In this document: in pieces, positions 38,280 through 48,449 of the stretch
Layout of the letters: each line of letters starts with the position of its first letter
Position numbering within the stretch: the stretch's first letter is position 1
Source of the DNA: Diplosphaera chodatii
Taxonomy: Eukaryota > Chlorophyta > Trebouxiophyceae > Prasiolales > Stichococcaceae
Reading direction: 5' to 3'
DNA: 64,000 bases
NCBI GenBank assembly: GCA_032358165.1
Contig: JAALGY010000042.1
Coordinates: forward strand, 496,001 to 560,000
Notes under the pieces: generated by a model
The model's input: the letters and a program-made list of their open reading frames with translations, nothing else
Told to the model about the DNA's origin: nothing
The model's database searches: none
Position numbers and translations under genes: made by a program

Positions 38280-39290
38280 ATGGCGTCGCCCGCGCAGAGG
38301 GTGCGGGCGATGCGCTTGTACCGGCACGCGCTGAAGAATGTCATCAGCTGGGCTGTGCGGCGAGAAATCTTCTTTGATGAGGTACGGGTGTGCGATGGCA
38401 GTGGCTGCTGTCCTGCTTCCGAAAGTGGTTACCTGGATATCATGATCTTCGTGTCATGGTTGATGGCGCCGTGCCCAGACTCAGATTTGTGACATAGCAG
38501 CTCCTGATAGGGTGCCATTGATGCCGCACTTGGTGCTGCAAGCGAATGCTGCAGCGGTTTCCTATCACATAGCGTATGTGAAGTTATTTCACTTGCGTCT
38601 GGTGCAGGCCAAGCGGATCAGGGGCCTGTTCGACAAGAACAGCGGGCTGGTGAGCCTCTCCCCGCACTCCTGCAGCATGTGCATGTGCATGATCATGTCC
38701 CAACTTCCATGTGGGGTGCTTTAGGGGTGCTCATGGCCGCCGGGCACACTTCTGTCAGCCGTGCCCCACCTCCTGTGGGGGCGCAGCACCTGCACGCCGT
38801 GCACATGCGCTGTTCGGTCCTCTGCGCGTCCTGCATCGCTACAAGGCTTAGGCGGCTTTCCTGCTGCTCAGACGGAGTCGCGGGTCATCGACGGAGCACT
38901 GGCACGCGGGGAGCGGGAGCTGTGGGACAAGATCCACCCGGATCCATACATCGGTGCGTGCTGCTGCGCACCCTCCAAATGCCACCCTTCAAGACGCGCA
39001 CGTGCTCTGCAGGCCACCTCCGCGGCAGGGCCAAGCTGACAGTGTCAGAAGAGAAGCACATCGAAGACCACGTGCATTTCTCCCCTGCAGTGCCATACCG
39101 TCCAGGCGGAACTCTGTACCAGCGCAACCCGCCGCACCCACCGGTGGGACCGAACCCATGTCTTGAGTGCTGCAGTCTGTGTGGCCATGTGCAATGCATC
39201 CGTATTTCATCACCGACATCTTGTACTGACTCACGCCGTTTGCTGGACCAGATGGTGCAAGTGCTGGACTTCGGTCGTGAAGGGCACTGA
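38280..39290 (+). CDS. NDUFB9: NADH dehydrogenase (complex I) subunit NDUFB9/B22, LYR family
   Basis: Accessory subunit of mitochondrial complex I with a LYR fold. Exons: 38280-38381, 38608-38649, 38872-38953 and 39091-39290 (426 nt, 141 aa). Exon 1 reads MASPAQRVRAMRLYRHALKN then VISWAVRREIFF, matching the plant VRILYRRALKDTLNWAV pattern with the LYR motif. The body continues AKRIRGLFDKN, RVIDGALARGERELWDKIHPDPYI (human FWYRQHPQPYI) and PYRPGGTLYQRNPPHPP (plant WAPGGSKFCRNPTPP). After PVGPNP the reading becomes Cys-rich (CLECCSLCGHVQC) and runs to a stop at 39290. This tail is unlike the family, so an additional splice or an earlier end is possible. The first 95 or so residues are secure. 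Confidence 0.85.
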
Positions 39291-39865
39291 AGGCCTGTCA
39301 CAGGTGCACCAGGAGTCACCATGCAACACTGGGGGTTGCAGCTCTTCGATTCATTGTGAGTGTTTGGCAGCCGGGTCTGGATCAAGTGTAGGGACATCCA
39401 GCACATGATTGACAGCTACGCACATGCAACAGCTCTACACATGATATCTGTGATCTACCTTCATGCCAACGTGTAGACAGGCATGCAGACATGCTCAACA
39501 GGTGCTGCACCCATGCCGCCCGTGCATCAGGCGTGAAAGGGATATTTCTCGAGCCCAGCCCCTCCGAACAAAGACTGCTGATCCCCTCAACAACGTTGTC
39601 GGTGTGTTGCCAACCAACAAAGCAAGGCATGCTGCCGCAGCACTTCTTCAGCTGCAAGGGTTGCAGCATACAAGTCTCATCTGTCACAAAGCGGTGTACC
39701 ATAGATGCAAATAGCAGGGCACCAGACCTGTGGCGCCAAGCAACGAACACACAAAGCAGCGGCAACTGGGTGTTGCTGCGGGTTCCTGAACAATTGGGTT
39801 TGACCTAGCTGCCTCCTGATTGCTTTGCCTATCACTACTGTGTCGATTGTGGGCATCACCGCCCC
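39291..39865. other. Convergent 3' region
   Basis: The region lies between two convergent genes and should hold both 3' untranslated ends. No coding segment with family features was seen. Confidence 0.4.
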
Positions 39866-41309
39866 TCAAAACTTGTCGGCCGGCTGTTGCCTGCGGTGAC
39901 TATACTGTACTTCCTGCCTAATGTGCTGTATCGCCTTTGCTGCAGTAGACGGCTGTAGCTGCCAGTGCGACTGACCCTGCTGCCGAGTGAGCGATGCCAG
40001 CGGCACGTTGCGGGCCCGCAGCAAGGCAGCAGCGCAGCGCCCTGCAGGCTCACTCGTCAAAGCGCGGACCGTGCACTGCGCCAGGAACAACGACGGCACA
40101 TCACCTCAGCCGGCTGCCATGCACCGAAACAATTCAATCACATTGCACTGCACACAGTGGCCTCCAGGCATGCACGCACCACTGTGTCACACCGCAAGAC
40201 ATGCCATGGCAGGGCGCCAGGCGCAGGTGACAGGCCGGCGGGGCCCCACCGGTCATGACGGCGGCGTGGTCGTGGTCCGGGTCCTCCCCCTCGGCGCCGA
40301 AGGGCCCGCGGTAGGCGCCCGACTCGGAGCGCTCCACGCCGCCCAGCGCGCTCAGCCCGTTGCCGGTGCTGCCGTTCTGGCGCTGGAAGCGCGACGCCGA
40401 CGTCATCGAGCCTGGACGGACAGCGTGCGCGACATGTCGTCAGGGCCAGGGTGTGGCTGGGTTTCAGTGTAAGGACGGTGTGTGTGCTGCCATGGCAAGC
40501 ATGCAGCCAGATGCGCGGGAGATCTCCGTCACGAAGGGACATCATGCTCACCGCCATGACATGACAACTGAATAATCGTCAGCACGGCTGGTGGCCAGCG
40601 GCGGTTTGGCACAGAAGGCAGGTGTCAGCCGGGTGCCTCACCGCTGCGGGAGCCGAAGCTGCCCTCGCGCTGCGCGTGCAGGGGCCCCTCCACATCCAGC
40701 TCGCCGCTGGTGCTGCGGCGGGACATGCCGCTGGGGCTCAGCCTGCGCCAGAGTTGGAATCAAGTGATCTGTTTGGCATGATGTCACGGCCAAGCATGAG
40801 GCACCAAAAGTAGCAATACAATCGACAAGGGAAGCAGGACGATGCAGCAGCAAAGTTGCACGTGCATGCATTCAGAGCTTCACTCCAGGATACATGAGGT
40901 GCTGATGATTGACAACGCTGTGAAATTAATCACAGGGTGTCCGCACCGCATCAGGCAGTTGTCGGCGGGCTGGTTCTTGAAGACACCGCCCGGGCCGTGG
41001 TGCAGCATGCAGCTGCGTGCTCTTGTCTCCTGATCTGCAGGTGCATAACACATGGCACGCCATCGGGATACACTCATGTGCATGCACGGGCAGAGTCAGC
41101 ATGTTGGACAATGAGTTGAATGCAGCGTTGCCCTTCCACATGCATAGCTGCGAGGGTTGCAATTCACCCGAATTTACCAGATCCAGCGCAAGCTCATCAG
41201 ATTGGATCAGTGTGGCGACATTGGCGCACTACATGCCAATATTGCGTGATGTTTCGGAAAGCTGGTTGATCGCACCTGCAAAGCGAACCTCGTGTGCAGG
41301 CGGCGCCAT
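39866..41309 (-). CDS. Hypothetical 186-aa Ser/Gly-rich protein
   Basis: Five exons (41276-41309, 40947-41034, 40642-40742, 40250-40411, 39866-40041) with good GT-AG sites and matching phases sum to 561 nt, which strongly supports a real gene. The protein starts MAPPAHEVRFADQETRARSC and continues HHGPGGVFKNQPADNCL. A Ser/Arg-rich part follows (LSPSGMSRRSTSGELDVEG, REGSFGSRSG, SASRFQRQNGSTGNGLSALG), then an acidic/His patch EGEDPDHDHAAV, then a basic helical C-terminus RCAAALLRARNVPLASLTRQ. There is no signal peptide or membrane span. It looks largely disordered, perhaps phosphorylated at the RRxSxS-type site. I do not recognise a family. Confidence 0.68.
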
Positions 41310-43900
41310 CGTTATCACAGGATGCAGATACCTGTGTCGCAGGAAGAAAGCAATGAGGCGCTGAACATTGATCGTCCGTCATGGTGATGCATGACCAGGC
41401 TGGATCGAGGGGCAGGTGTGCAGTGCAAGGCAGCTTCACGGCCGCCGAGCGCAAGCAAACGGCGGCCGACTACCCCAAATGCAAAGAGACGTGCATACAG
41501 ACTCATGTGCGGCAGCTGCACGATCTGTTGCTGACGAGAAGGACGGTTGCCACGTCGGACTACTACTGCGCAGTCACCGGCTGGCTGACACAAGGGGAAC
41601 CGTTGACCAGAACGGGCGGACTCTGGGCAGCGTTTCCTCAACGCTGACATCTGTGCGCGCATAGATGTCGTTCCGGATCTCCAGCAAACGTCCTGTTTCA
41701 GCTGTGACGGCGTCCTGTTAACGATCCTCAACCACCGTGCTCCCTTTGCATCAGACCGTTGCCATGGGCGTGCCCGTCTGTCACGAAGGCAAATGGTACA
41801 CATCTGCTGGGCTCCTGCGGTGCCTCGGCGCCCTGGGGTTGCCACGAAGTTGTCTCGAAATTCCAAGGCGTTCAAATCTCACCTCGGTGACGGCGTCGAA
41901 CGTCCAGCGCCCGCCAATCCGACGGCGGCAAACTACTCGAGCTGATATAACGACTCACTGAAGACAGCTACAGGGTGAATTGCAAGCCTGGAGCTGTGCA
42001 TCATGGCCGGGACCGGTACGTGCACTAATGGGACTGCCACTGCAGTCCGAGGATACTAGGTGTTAGTAACAGGCAGCAAAGGGTACAGAACTTTACACCC
42101 CTTGACAAGCAGGGCCACCCTGCACCGAGCACATGGCTGCTCTGCACAGGCCTTGCAACCTCCATTTGAACCCTGCCACATGAAACTTGAAAGTGGATTG
42201 TAACCTCCACAGCATATTCGAGGCGGCCCTGGAGGCGCGGGAAGCTCTTCCCCTGAACCTGCGTTGCAATGCGGAGGATATGAACATGCAGACTACAGTA
42301 TGCAAAATGTGTTCCCCATACGCTCCCCTTCACAGTCACAATACGGAACTGCTGTGCCAGACTACTTCCTGCAGTACTCGCCAGTGCTGCCAGGCGCCAG
42401 CACCAGTGATTGTCGCTGCTACTGCGCCAACAGATGCTGATGCTGAGGATGCTGGTGCTGCCATGCTCACATTGCTGAGTTTGGTGCTGCTGCTGCTGCT
42501 GCTGCTGCGCACCCGCAGCATTTCTCGTTAGCTGTGTGTTGATAACACCACTGTGCTGCCCGCAAATCAGCAGCTGCTGCTGCAGCTCCTGGGTAACCTG
42601 CTGCCAAGTGACTGCAGCAATGACAGCGCAGTCGGCGGAAGATGAGCAGATCATGTTCTTGACCTGCAGATCAACAAATGCACAGGAACAAACCAGGGTA
42701 GAGGCATGGTGCAGGCACATCAGCAACCGCTGCAGCATAGCAATCATGTACGGCAGGGCGACAAACAGTATCAGACCTATGGAAAGCAGCGCATGAGTTG
42801 GCAGACATCAGGCCATTGGTGGTCAATGGCGCAAAGCAGGTTGCGCATGCATCTATGCAGACAGCGCATCAGGCCGCAGCCATCAGCTGCGCTGGCCACG
42901 ACAAGCAAACAGACAGGGCCCTGTGGGCGATAGGGGCTCAGATCAAGTGTAGTTTTGGCGCCTCCTCGTGGGGGCACACATGGCACAGAGTGCCAGGTGG
43001 CCCCACTCAGCGCCCCTTGATGCTGTCATCACGGCCCAGATGTTTCCGCTTCCTCAGCTCATGCAAAAGCGTTGCTGGCCACGCTCACGATGCTGCAGAG
43101 CGCCGCGCGGCTGCGACCCTGTACTGCTACAGGGCAGCCACGCCGCGGGGCCAATGCCTCAGACTTTCGCCTTCTCAGTTGAGTATAATCACAGAAACTC
43201 CCGGGGTGCCCTGCCAGAGTGCTGCCCGGTGCTGTCACAGCTGCCAGCTGGGCCTGCTGAGGCCGTCAGTACTGCTGCCTGCTGCCGCTGACTGCTGCCA
43301 AAGGGTGGCCACATTGGGCTCTGACGGACTGAGTTGCAGACTGGGCTCTTGCGAGCCACCACATGGGTTGTGCGCAATGCAAGCAAACAAGGCAATGTTC
43401 AAGTCCGAGACAGATTGCTGCAACCGACCTGGAAGTTGATCTGCTACCTGCTGGCAAAGGCCTGTCTGGCCTACGAAGCATCTGCTAGGAAGGAGGCACA
43501 CAACACCTGCTTTGCACTGAGCACGAGCTGCCAGATGCTGGCCAACCTGCTGACCCCTTGCAACGGAACGAGCTGAGACGCGACAGCGGCAGCGGCACCC
43601 AGAGCCAGACAGCTGGTTCACAGGGGCGGCAGCAGAGACTGCTGCGCTGGACCTGGGAGGCTGTCTGGCGGGTGCTGCCGTCGCAGCGGATGTGCGCCCG
43701 CAGCCAGCCGCAGCCCCGCCGCATGGGAGGCGGCAGGGCCGCAGGTCAGGCGGCTGGGGCGGCAGTTTGCTGTCTCCCGCAGTGAAGATTTTGTGTTCAG
43801 CCCTGCAGCGCGTGGACTTGCCGGCCTCCCAGGTGTGCACCCCTCCCCCCCGAATGCAGAGCAAGCAAGCAACTCCACCGCCCCACAGGGTCATCCTGAC
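41310..43900. other. Region without a confidently assigned gene
   Basis: I found no exon series with family features. The 5' region of the 186-aa gene must begin near 41310. A (CTG)n tract at about 42484-42510 produces a spurious poly-Leu reading. Near 43380-43560 (plus) a helical-looking reading, YLLAKACLAYEASARKEAH, is open but isolated. Confidence 0.35.
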
Positions 43901-45410
43901 ATTGGCAGGGCGCCATGTGGCTCCCGGCTTCAGAACTTAACTTCCACCGGGCCGCCGGCCGCCCCCAACTACGACTGTCGTCCTGTGGTGGCCCCGCACG
44001 TCGGTGCCGTCATACCGATGACTCATGCCACCGCCCGCGGCGCCCGGTGACTGCCGGGACCCAACAGCTGGGGGCTCTTCCGCCGCGGGCGCGCCCTCAC
44101 CCCCGCGGCGCTCCACCCCCCTGGGCACCCCAACCCCTCCTGGGCGGGCCCCGTCTACGGGCGGGCGAGCCTCCTATTCCGCGGGGGCTGGCCATACGCG
44201 CCATGCAACTTTCTTTGCCATGGCAGTGGACTTACTACTAGTGCTACTTGGCCAGGGGAAAGCCGGGACTTACGCGGGGATCTAGGCAGGGCGGCGGCCA
44301 CTCTGGACCCTACCGCCTACCGCTGCCACTCTGGCCGGCGGCATGCACCGAGCACTGCGGCACCCGCGGCCCGGCTCACTCCGTTCCCCTGCCAGGACTA
44401 TCATGTGCGTGCGGGGCCCCTTTAGCGGGGGGCCCCCCTGAGCGTCGCGGGGCGGGGCTAGGCCCCTGGGGTTCAGCGTGCCGTCATGTAGCTAATCGGA
44501 CAAGCCTGAGCGACGCGCGCGGGCTGCTGAGGGCTGAGATGTCTCCAGTTGTGCAGACCCCGGGGAGTTGCACCCCAGGGCCGCCGGACACACATGCCGC
44601 AAGCGGACCCCGTGCACAAGGGGCTCCTTGCCCCACCCAAGCCGCTTTACAGCAGCTCTTGGTGGCCCAGCAGCTGCACACGCAGCCGCCGGGTGCGCCG
44701 ATAGGGGAGCCACCCGAAGCCGCCCAGGTTCGCGGCAGCCACAGCGGCGCAGGGCGCCGCTGCAGCCGCCGCCGGTGCCGCGGCAGCGCTGGTCGCTGCC
44801 AACGCCGCAACCATAGCCTGACAAGTGGCTGTGGGCCAGGCGGGCTGCCCCACAACCCCCAAAGCAGAGCTGGTGTCAGGGTGCGGCGCCCACGCAGGCG
44901 GGTACGCCCCTTCAGCAGGGCGCAACACCGCCATCAGGGGGGTTGCTGCTCTACGATGTTGGTCCAAAGTGACCGTCCCAAGCCACCCCCTACAGGGGGA
45001 CTCAGCGCAGCGCTGTGGCACGGTGGCCAGCAGCACCAAAAGGGTGGAATGCACACGGACCGACGCGCGCTGCAGGGCTGATTCATGCGGGAGGATTACG
45101 ATGCGCTCAAGTTGCTGGGGGTCAGCAGGTAAAAGCTGGCACAGGTCTGGCAGCAAAGCGTGCGTGCTGACTATCTAAATGCTAAAGCTCAAGCCAGATT
45201 GACAAAAGCCACCCAATGTAAAGGCTGAGAGACTCGAGTCAAGAGAACTGGTGGCCAACAGCTGGGCAATGAGAACGCTGAAGGACAGGTTCAACTGACT
45301 CATCTGGTTGCTGAAGCGGAAGGATGCTGCGCAGCGGGCATGACCGGCACCAGCGTCGCCGCGGGCTGCGTCCGTAGGGCTCATGCGCTGCTGCTGCTCG
45401 ACCACCGGCG
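43901..45410. other. GC-rich stretch, possible degraded transposable element
   Basis: Base use changes sharply here: runs of G and C, including the 12-base palindrome GGGGGGCCCCCC at 44427-44438, unlike the flanking genes. A long plus-strand reading (44248-45081) contains a Gln/Pro-rich part, QQLLVAQQLHTQPPGAP. The same frame then continues across stop codons as REDYDALKLLGVSR and DYLNAKAQARLTKATQ. A neighbouring frame has AAQGAAAAAAGAAAALVAAN. This resembles a decayed gag-like or other coding region, but no reverse transcriptase, integrase or terminal repeat was seen. The assignment is weak. Confidence 0.25.
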
Positions 45411-47198
45411 AGGGGGGAGCGGTGCTGTGTCCTGCTCACACTGGGTGCGGTGCAGCGGGCTACGCAATGCAAATGCAGCAAGCATGGTGAACCAAGGCAC
45501 AGCAGATGGGACAGGATGATGGACACTGGCCAGCGCATCTGGCGACTGTAGGGAAGGGGCTCGTGGGCTGTCAGCAGCGGCGGTCGCCTGACCTGTGAAC
45601 CCGTGAAGAACACAGCCCGACCCACATCCACAGCGCAGAAGGCAGCATGGCAGGATGTGATGATGGTGTGCGGAAGGCCAGCGCATCTGTACACGCGCGG
45701 CTGCATCGCCGCTGCCGCGGGGATGTCCGCCCCTTGCTCAACCTGGCGATGTCATGTCTGCCGGGAGCCTGCACATGGTGCGACGAAAGAACCCCGCACA
45801 AGCAACTGTGGCCAGATGGCCCAAGCATGATGCGTGCACAAACAGTCAAAACAGGGATATGCGATCCGCAACAGCCCCAGGGGCGACTCGACCTCAGGTG
45901 CGTGATCTGAAGGATGCCCCAATTGTTGCTCAACCAGGTGACATCGCCACCGGGAGCCTGCGCCATGCTGATACACACCGCACGCAAGGACAGGCAGTGC
46001 AGTCTCATGACACAAAACACCCAGCAAGGCCCACTGACTCGCACACTGATGGTGTTGCGGCTGTGAATACGCTCTGACGAAAGCTCAACCAGACGCCAAG
46101 CGCCGGGAGCGGTGAAGTACCAGTCCCTGCACATTGTGGGGACCGCAACAGGACTGCAATGCAGCAGGGCAAGGCAGTTTAGAAAAGCTATGGCTAAAGG
46201 GCTAGCGCATCTGGCAGGTGGAATTGCGATGGGGGATGGCTGCTGAACGCCGACAGTGTAGCCATCGGCATATCCTGCGAAAGCTTGAAGACCCAGACCA
46301 GGGGGTTTGCACAAACTACAGGCAGGCGCGGAATGCAGGCTTGCACTAAAGGGTGTGAAACCGTCCTACCAGCCGTATAGGCCGTACTGAGAATCGACAT
46401 CCGGCGGTCCACACTACGAAGTCGGCCTCTGCACCTTGCAACACGAAAAGGCCCAGCGGGACCGGCAGAAGTTGCAGCAGGTTGTGTGTGAAAACCACTT
46501 GCTTGCCGGCAGGATGGTGGCCTCCCAACGTGGCTTCGTGCGGTGAAAGCAGGCGCTGCAGCGGCAGCGGCAAGCGCAGGCGCGGCCAGCCGGCAGAAGT
46601 TGCTGGTGGCAGGGCTCAGGGTACGTGCTGGTGGCGGCGTGGTGCACGGCGGACGGCAGTCGATGGCACCCGAGCGCGGCGAGGTTCGTCCCAATTGCTG
46701 CTTGCAGTCGCTGGCCAGATGTGGCAGTGCTGCAGCGGTTGAAAGGTTGACGGCGGCGCGGTCGGCACAGTTGACCAGGCGTGGTGCATGCTCCCAGTGG
46801 TCATAGATCCTGGACAGCAGCACTCTAGAACGACCCAAGCACAACAGCTGCGCCCAAAGGCAGCAGCAAAGGTATGAGTGGGGGGAAATGCATTCGACAC
46901 AGCTGATGCAGGTGTGAAACACCTGAAACGCTGCGGGCGGCACGGTCGGACGCCGCAGCTGATGGCATTGCCCGCAGATCGTCAGCTGCAGCCTGATGGC
47001 GGCTAAGCGCGGCGAGCGACACCCGCGGCCTTCCTGTCAATATATCTCAGCTCCAAGATACGATGCACAGTGCCGCAGGATGCTCTGAAAGCCTGCTCTT
47101 GGCGCTGTCATGATGATAATGTGACTGTGCTCCGCATCCAGTCTAAAGGGCGCATACTTCTGCTAGGTCTGGACGTGCGTGCCTGATACCAGTCTCCC
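45411..47198. other. Region without a recognised gene
   Basis: No protein family or exon series was recognised on either strand. The 12-mer GCCAGCGCATCT occurs near 45532 and 45678, with a near copy (TAGCGCATCTGG) near 46203, without an evident larger repeat. The base composition is less GC-rich than that of the flank at 44 kb. Confidence 0.35.
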
Positions 47199-47276
47199 GG
47201 CCAAGCTCGGCGGAAGGGCTCATCCGCGCTGTGCCCCCGGCCATCATCTAGCTATCCGGCCGGGGGCGGGCTGGCC
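47199..47276 (+). ncRNA. Three-way-junction structured element 1
   Basis: Stem P1 is GGCCAAGCTC (47199-47208) with GGGCTGGCC (47268-47276), having one bulged A and one G-T pair. P2 is GCGGA (47210-47214) with TCCGC (47223-47227), loop AGGGCTCA. P3 is GCCCCCGGCC (47233-47242) with GGCCGGGGGC (47258-47267), a perfect 10-bp stem, loop ATCATCTAGCTATCC. P3 abuts P1 with no unpaired base. The same architecture and loops occur at 47611-47680 with different stem sequences. This matches no RNA family I can name. It could equally act as a DNA cruciform. The strand is given as that in which the loop reads CATCTAGCTATCC. Confidence 0.5.
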
Positions 47277-47344
47277 TATCCGATCCGGACCTCCCTCCTC
47301 GGTTTCTCCTTTCAGCTATCTGCAGCTCGGTCATCTCGAAGGGC

Positions 47345-47354
47345 GCCCGAAGGC
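47345..47354. repeat. Isolated GCCCGAAGGC hairpin unit
   Basis: A single copy of the 10-mer that forms the array at 48256-48449. It lies 68 bases after structured element 1. Confidence 0.6.
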
Positions 47355-47499
47355 AGATGGTCACGCACACAATGCATATTTTGCAGCTGTGTAAGACTCG
47401 AAACATGAGGCATCAGCTTGCCAAGAAAATGCACAGGCGCACTGAAGACCATACACCCGATAGGGTGCCGACACATTTGAGGAATGACGCCAGCTTTGC

Positions 47500-47600
47500 T
47501 TGATGAGTATCTGCTTGCGCTGGTCTGCTTTGCTCTGCATCTGCTTTGCTTCTCTGCTTTGCTTCTGCTCTGCTCCTCTGCTTTGCTTCTCTGCTTCATG
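47500..47600. repeat. CT-rich low-complexity tract
   Basis: Imperfect repeats of a CTGCTTTGCTTCT-like unit, pyrimidine-rich on the plus strand, immediately before structured element 2. The minus-strand open reading it creates (Lys/Ser/Gln/Glu repeats) is probably a composition artefact. Confidence 0.7.
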
Positions 47601-47610
47601 CATCAGCGTC

Positions 47611-47680
47611 GCAGCTGCGGAGGGGGCTCACCCGCATAAACCGTGGCGCTTCATCTAGCTATCCGCGCCACGGCAGCTGC
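47611..47680 (+). ncRNA. Three-way-junction structured element 2
   Basis: P1 is GCAGCTG (47611-47617) with CAGCTGC (47674-47680). P2 is CGG with CCG (47618-47620 and 47632-47634), loop AGGGGGCTCAC. A short AT-containing linker, CATAAA-like, follows. P3 is CCGTGGCGC (47641-47649) with GCGCCACGG (47665-47673), a perfect 9-bp stem, loop TTCATCTAGCTATCC. P3 abuts P1 directly. It shares the 14-base loop TCATCTAGCTATCC and the P2 loop core GGGCTCA with element 1, while every stem differs yet stays complementary. Confidence 0.5.
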
Positions 47681-48255
47681 CAACAATTGTGCTCCTGCTG
47701 ACACTGCTGAACACTGGGGTGGCGGTGAACATCGGCTGGTGGCGCTCAAGTCAGCAATCCAAGGGTGTGATGCTGCTCATCTGCTCAAGATCATCTGATG
47801 ATGCGCGCCGCACTCTCGAGCGTTCGGCTAGTTTGCCATTGTCGACATGCTCTGATACCTGGCCTGCAGCCACATACGGTGAGCGAGCTCCGCACAACAG
47901 GGCACACTTGCAGGCACACTTCACTTTCGACAGGCACAACTTCCACCTTGCCGACTCATTTGAAAGGGCGCTCTCTTGACGGTCATTCTGACGTCGGCGG
48001 CCATAGTGATGACGTAACGCTTTCTGCTACCTGCTGTCTGGCGTGCGGACCACGCCCGGCCAATGGGCTCACTGGCTCAAACCCGCAGCGCATCATTCAG
48101 CTGTCAGCGCTGAGGGGGGCGGGTCCTCTGAATCAATGCTATTCTCGGGTCGCTGTTGCCATTGGCGCTTGTCGTTCGCTTTCGCACTCGTTTCTCTGTT
48201 AGCATTCGTGTCGGCATTCTTGTCACCGTTGTCATGAAGCGTAAGATACGACGTA
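47681..48255. other. Spacer with no recognised gene
   Basis: It lies between structured element 2 and the mini-hairpin array. No exon series or family signature was seen on either strand. Confidence 0.35.
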
Positions 48256-48449
48256 GCCCGAAGGCAAAGTGGCGCCCGAAGGCAGTTGGCAGCCCGAAGG
48301 CCAGATCTGGTGCCCGAAGGCGATAGCATTTGTGCCCGAAGGCGATAGCGTTGTGCCCGAAGGCGATTGGCATTGTGCCCGAAGGCGATAGCGTTGCGCC
48401 CGAAGGCGAGGTCTGGTGCCCGAAGGCAGTTGGCATTGTGCCCGAAGGC
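48256..48449. repeat. Array of ten GCCCGAAGGC mini-hairpins
   Basis: Ten exact copies of GCCCGAAGGC are spaced by 8-12 bases. Spacers recur in a few versions (GATAGCGTTGT, GATTGGCATTGT, AGTTGGCA, AGATCTGGT-like). Each unit can pair GCC with GGC around a CGAA loop. Translation gives simple repeats on both strands and is probably not meaningful. Confidence 0.9.

Noticed and set aside
42336..42531. Leu-rich membrane-like reading near 42.5 kb
   Set aside because: It comes from a CTG triplet tract, with no flanking exon evidence.
47199..47680. Hammerhead, twister, HDV-like ribozyme or TPP riboswitch
   Set aside because: The required core sequences (for example CUGAUGA...GAAA, or CUGAGA with the TPP P4/P5 loop) are absent in both copies on either strand.
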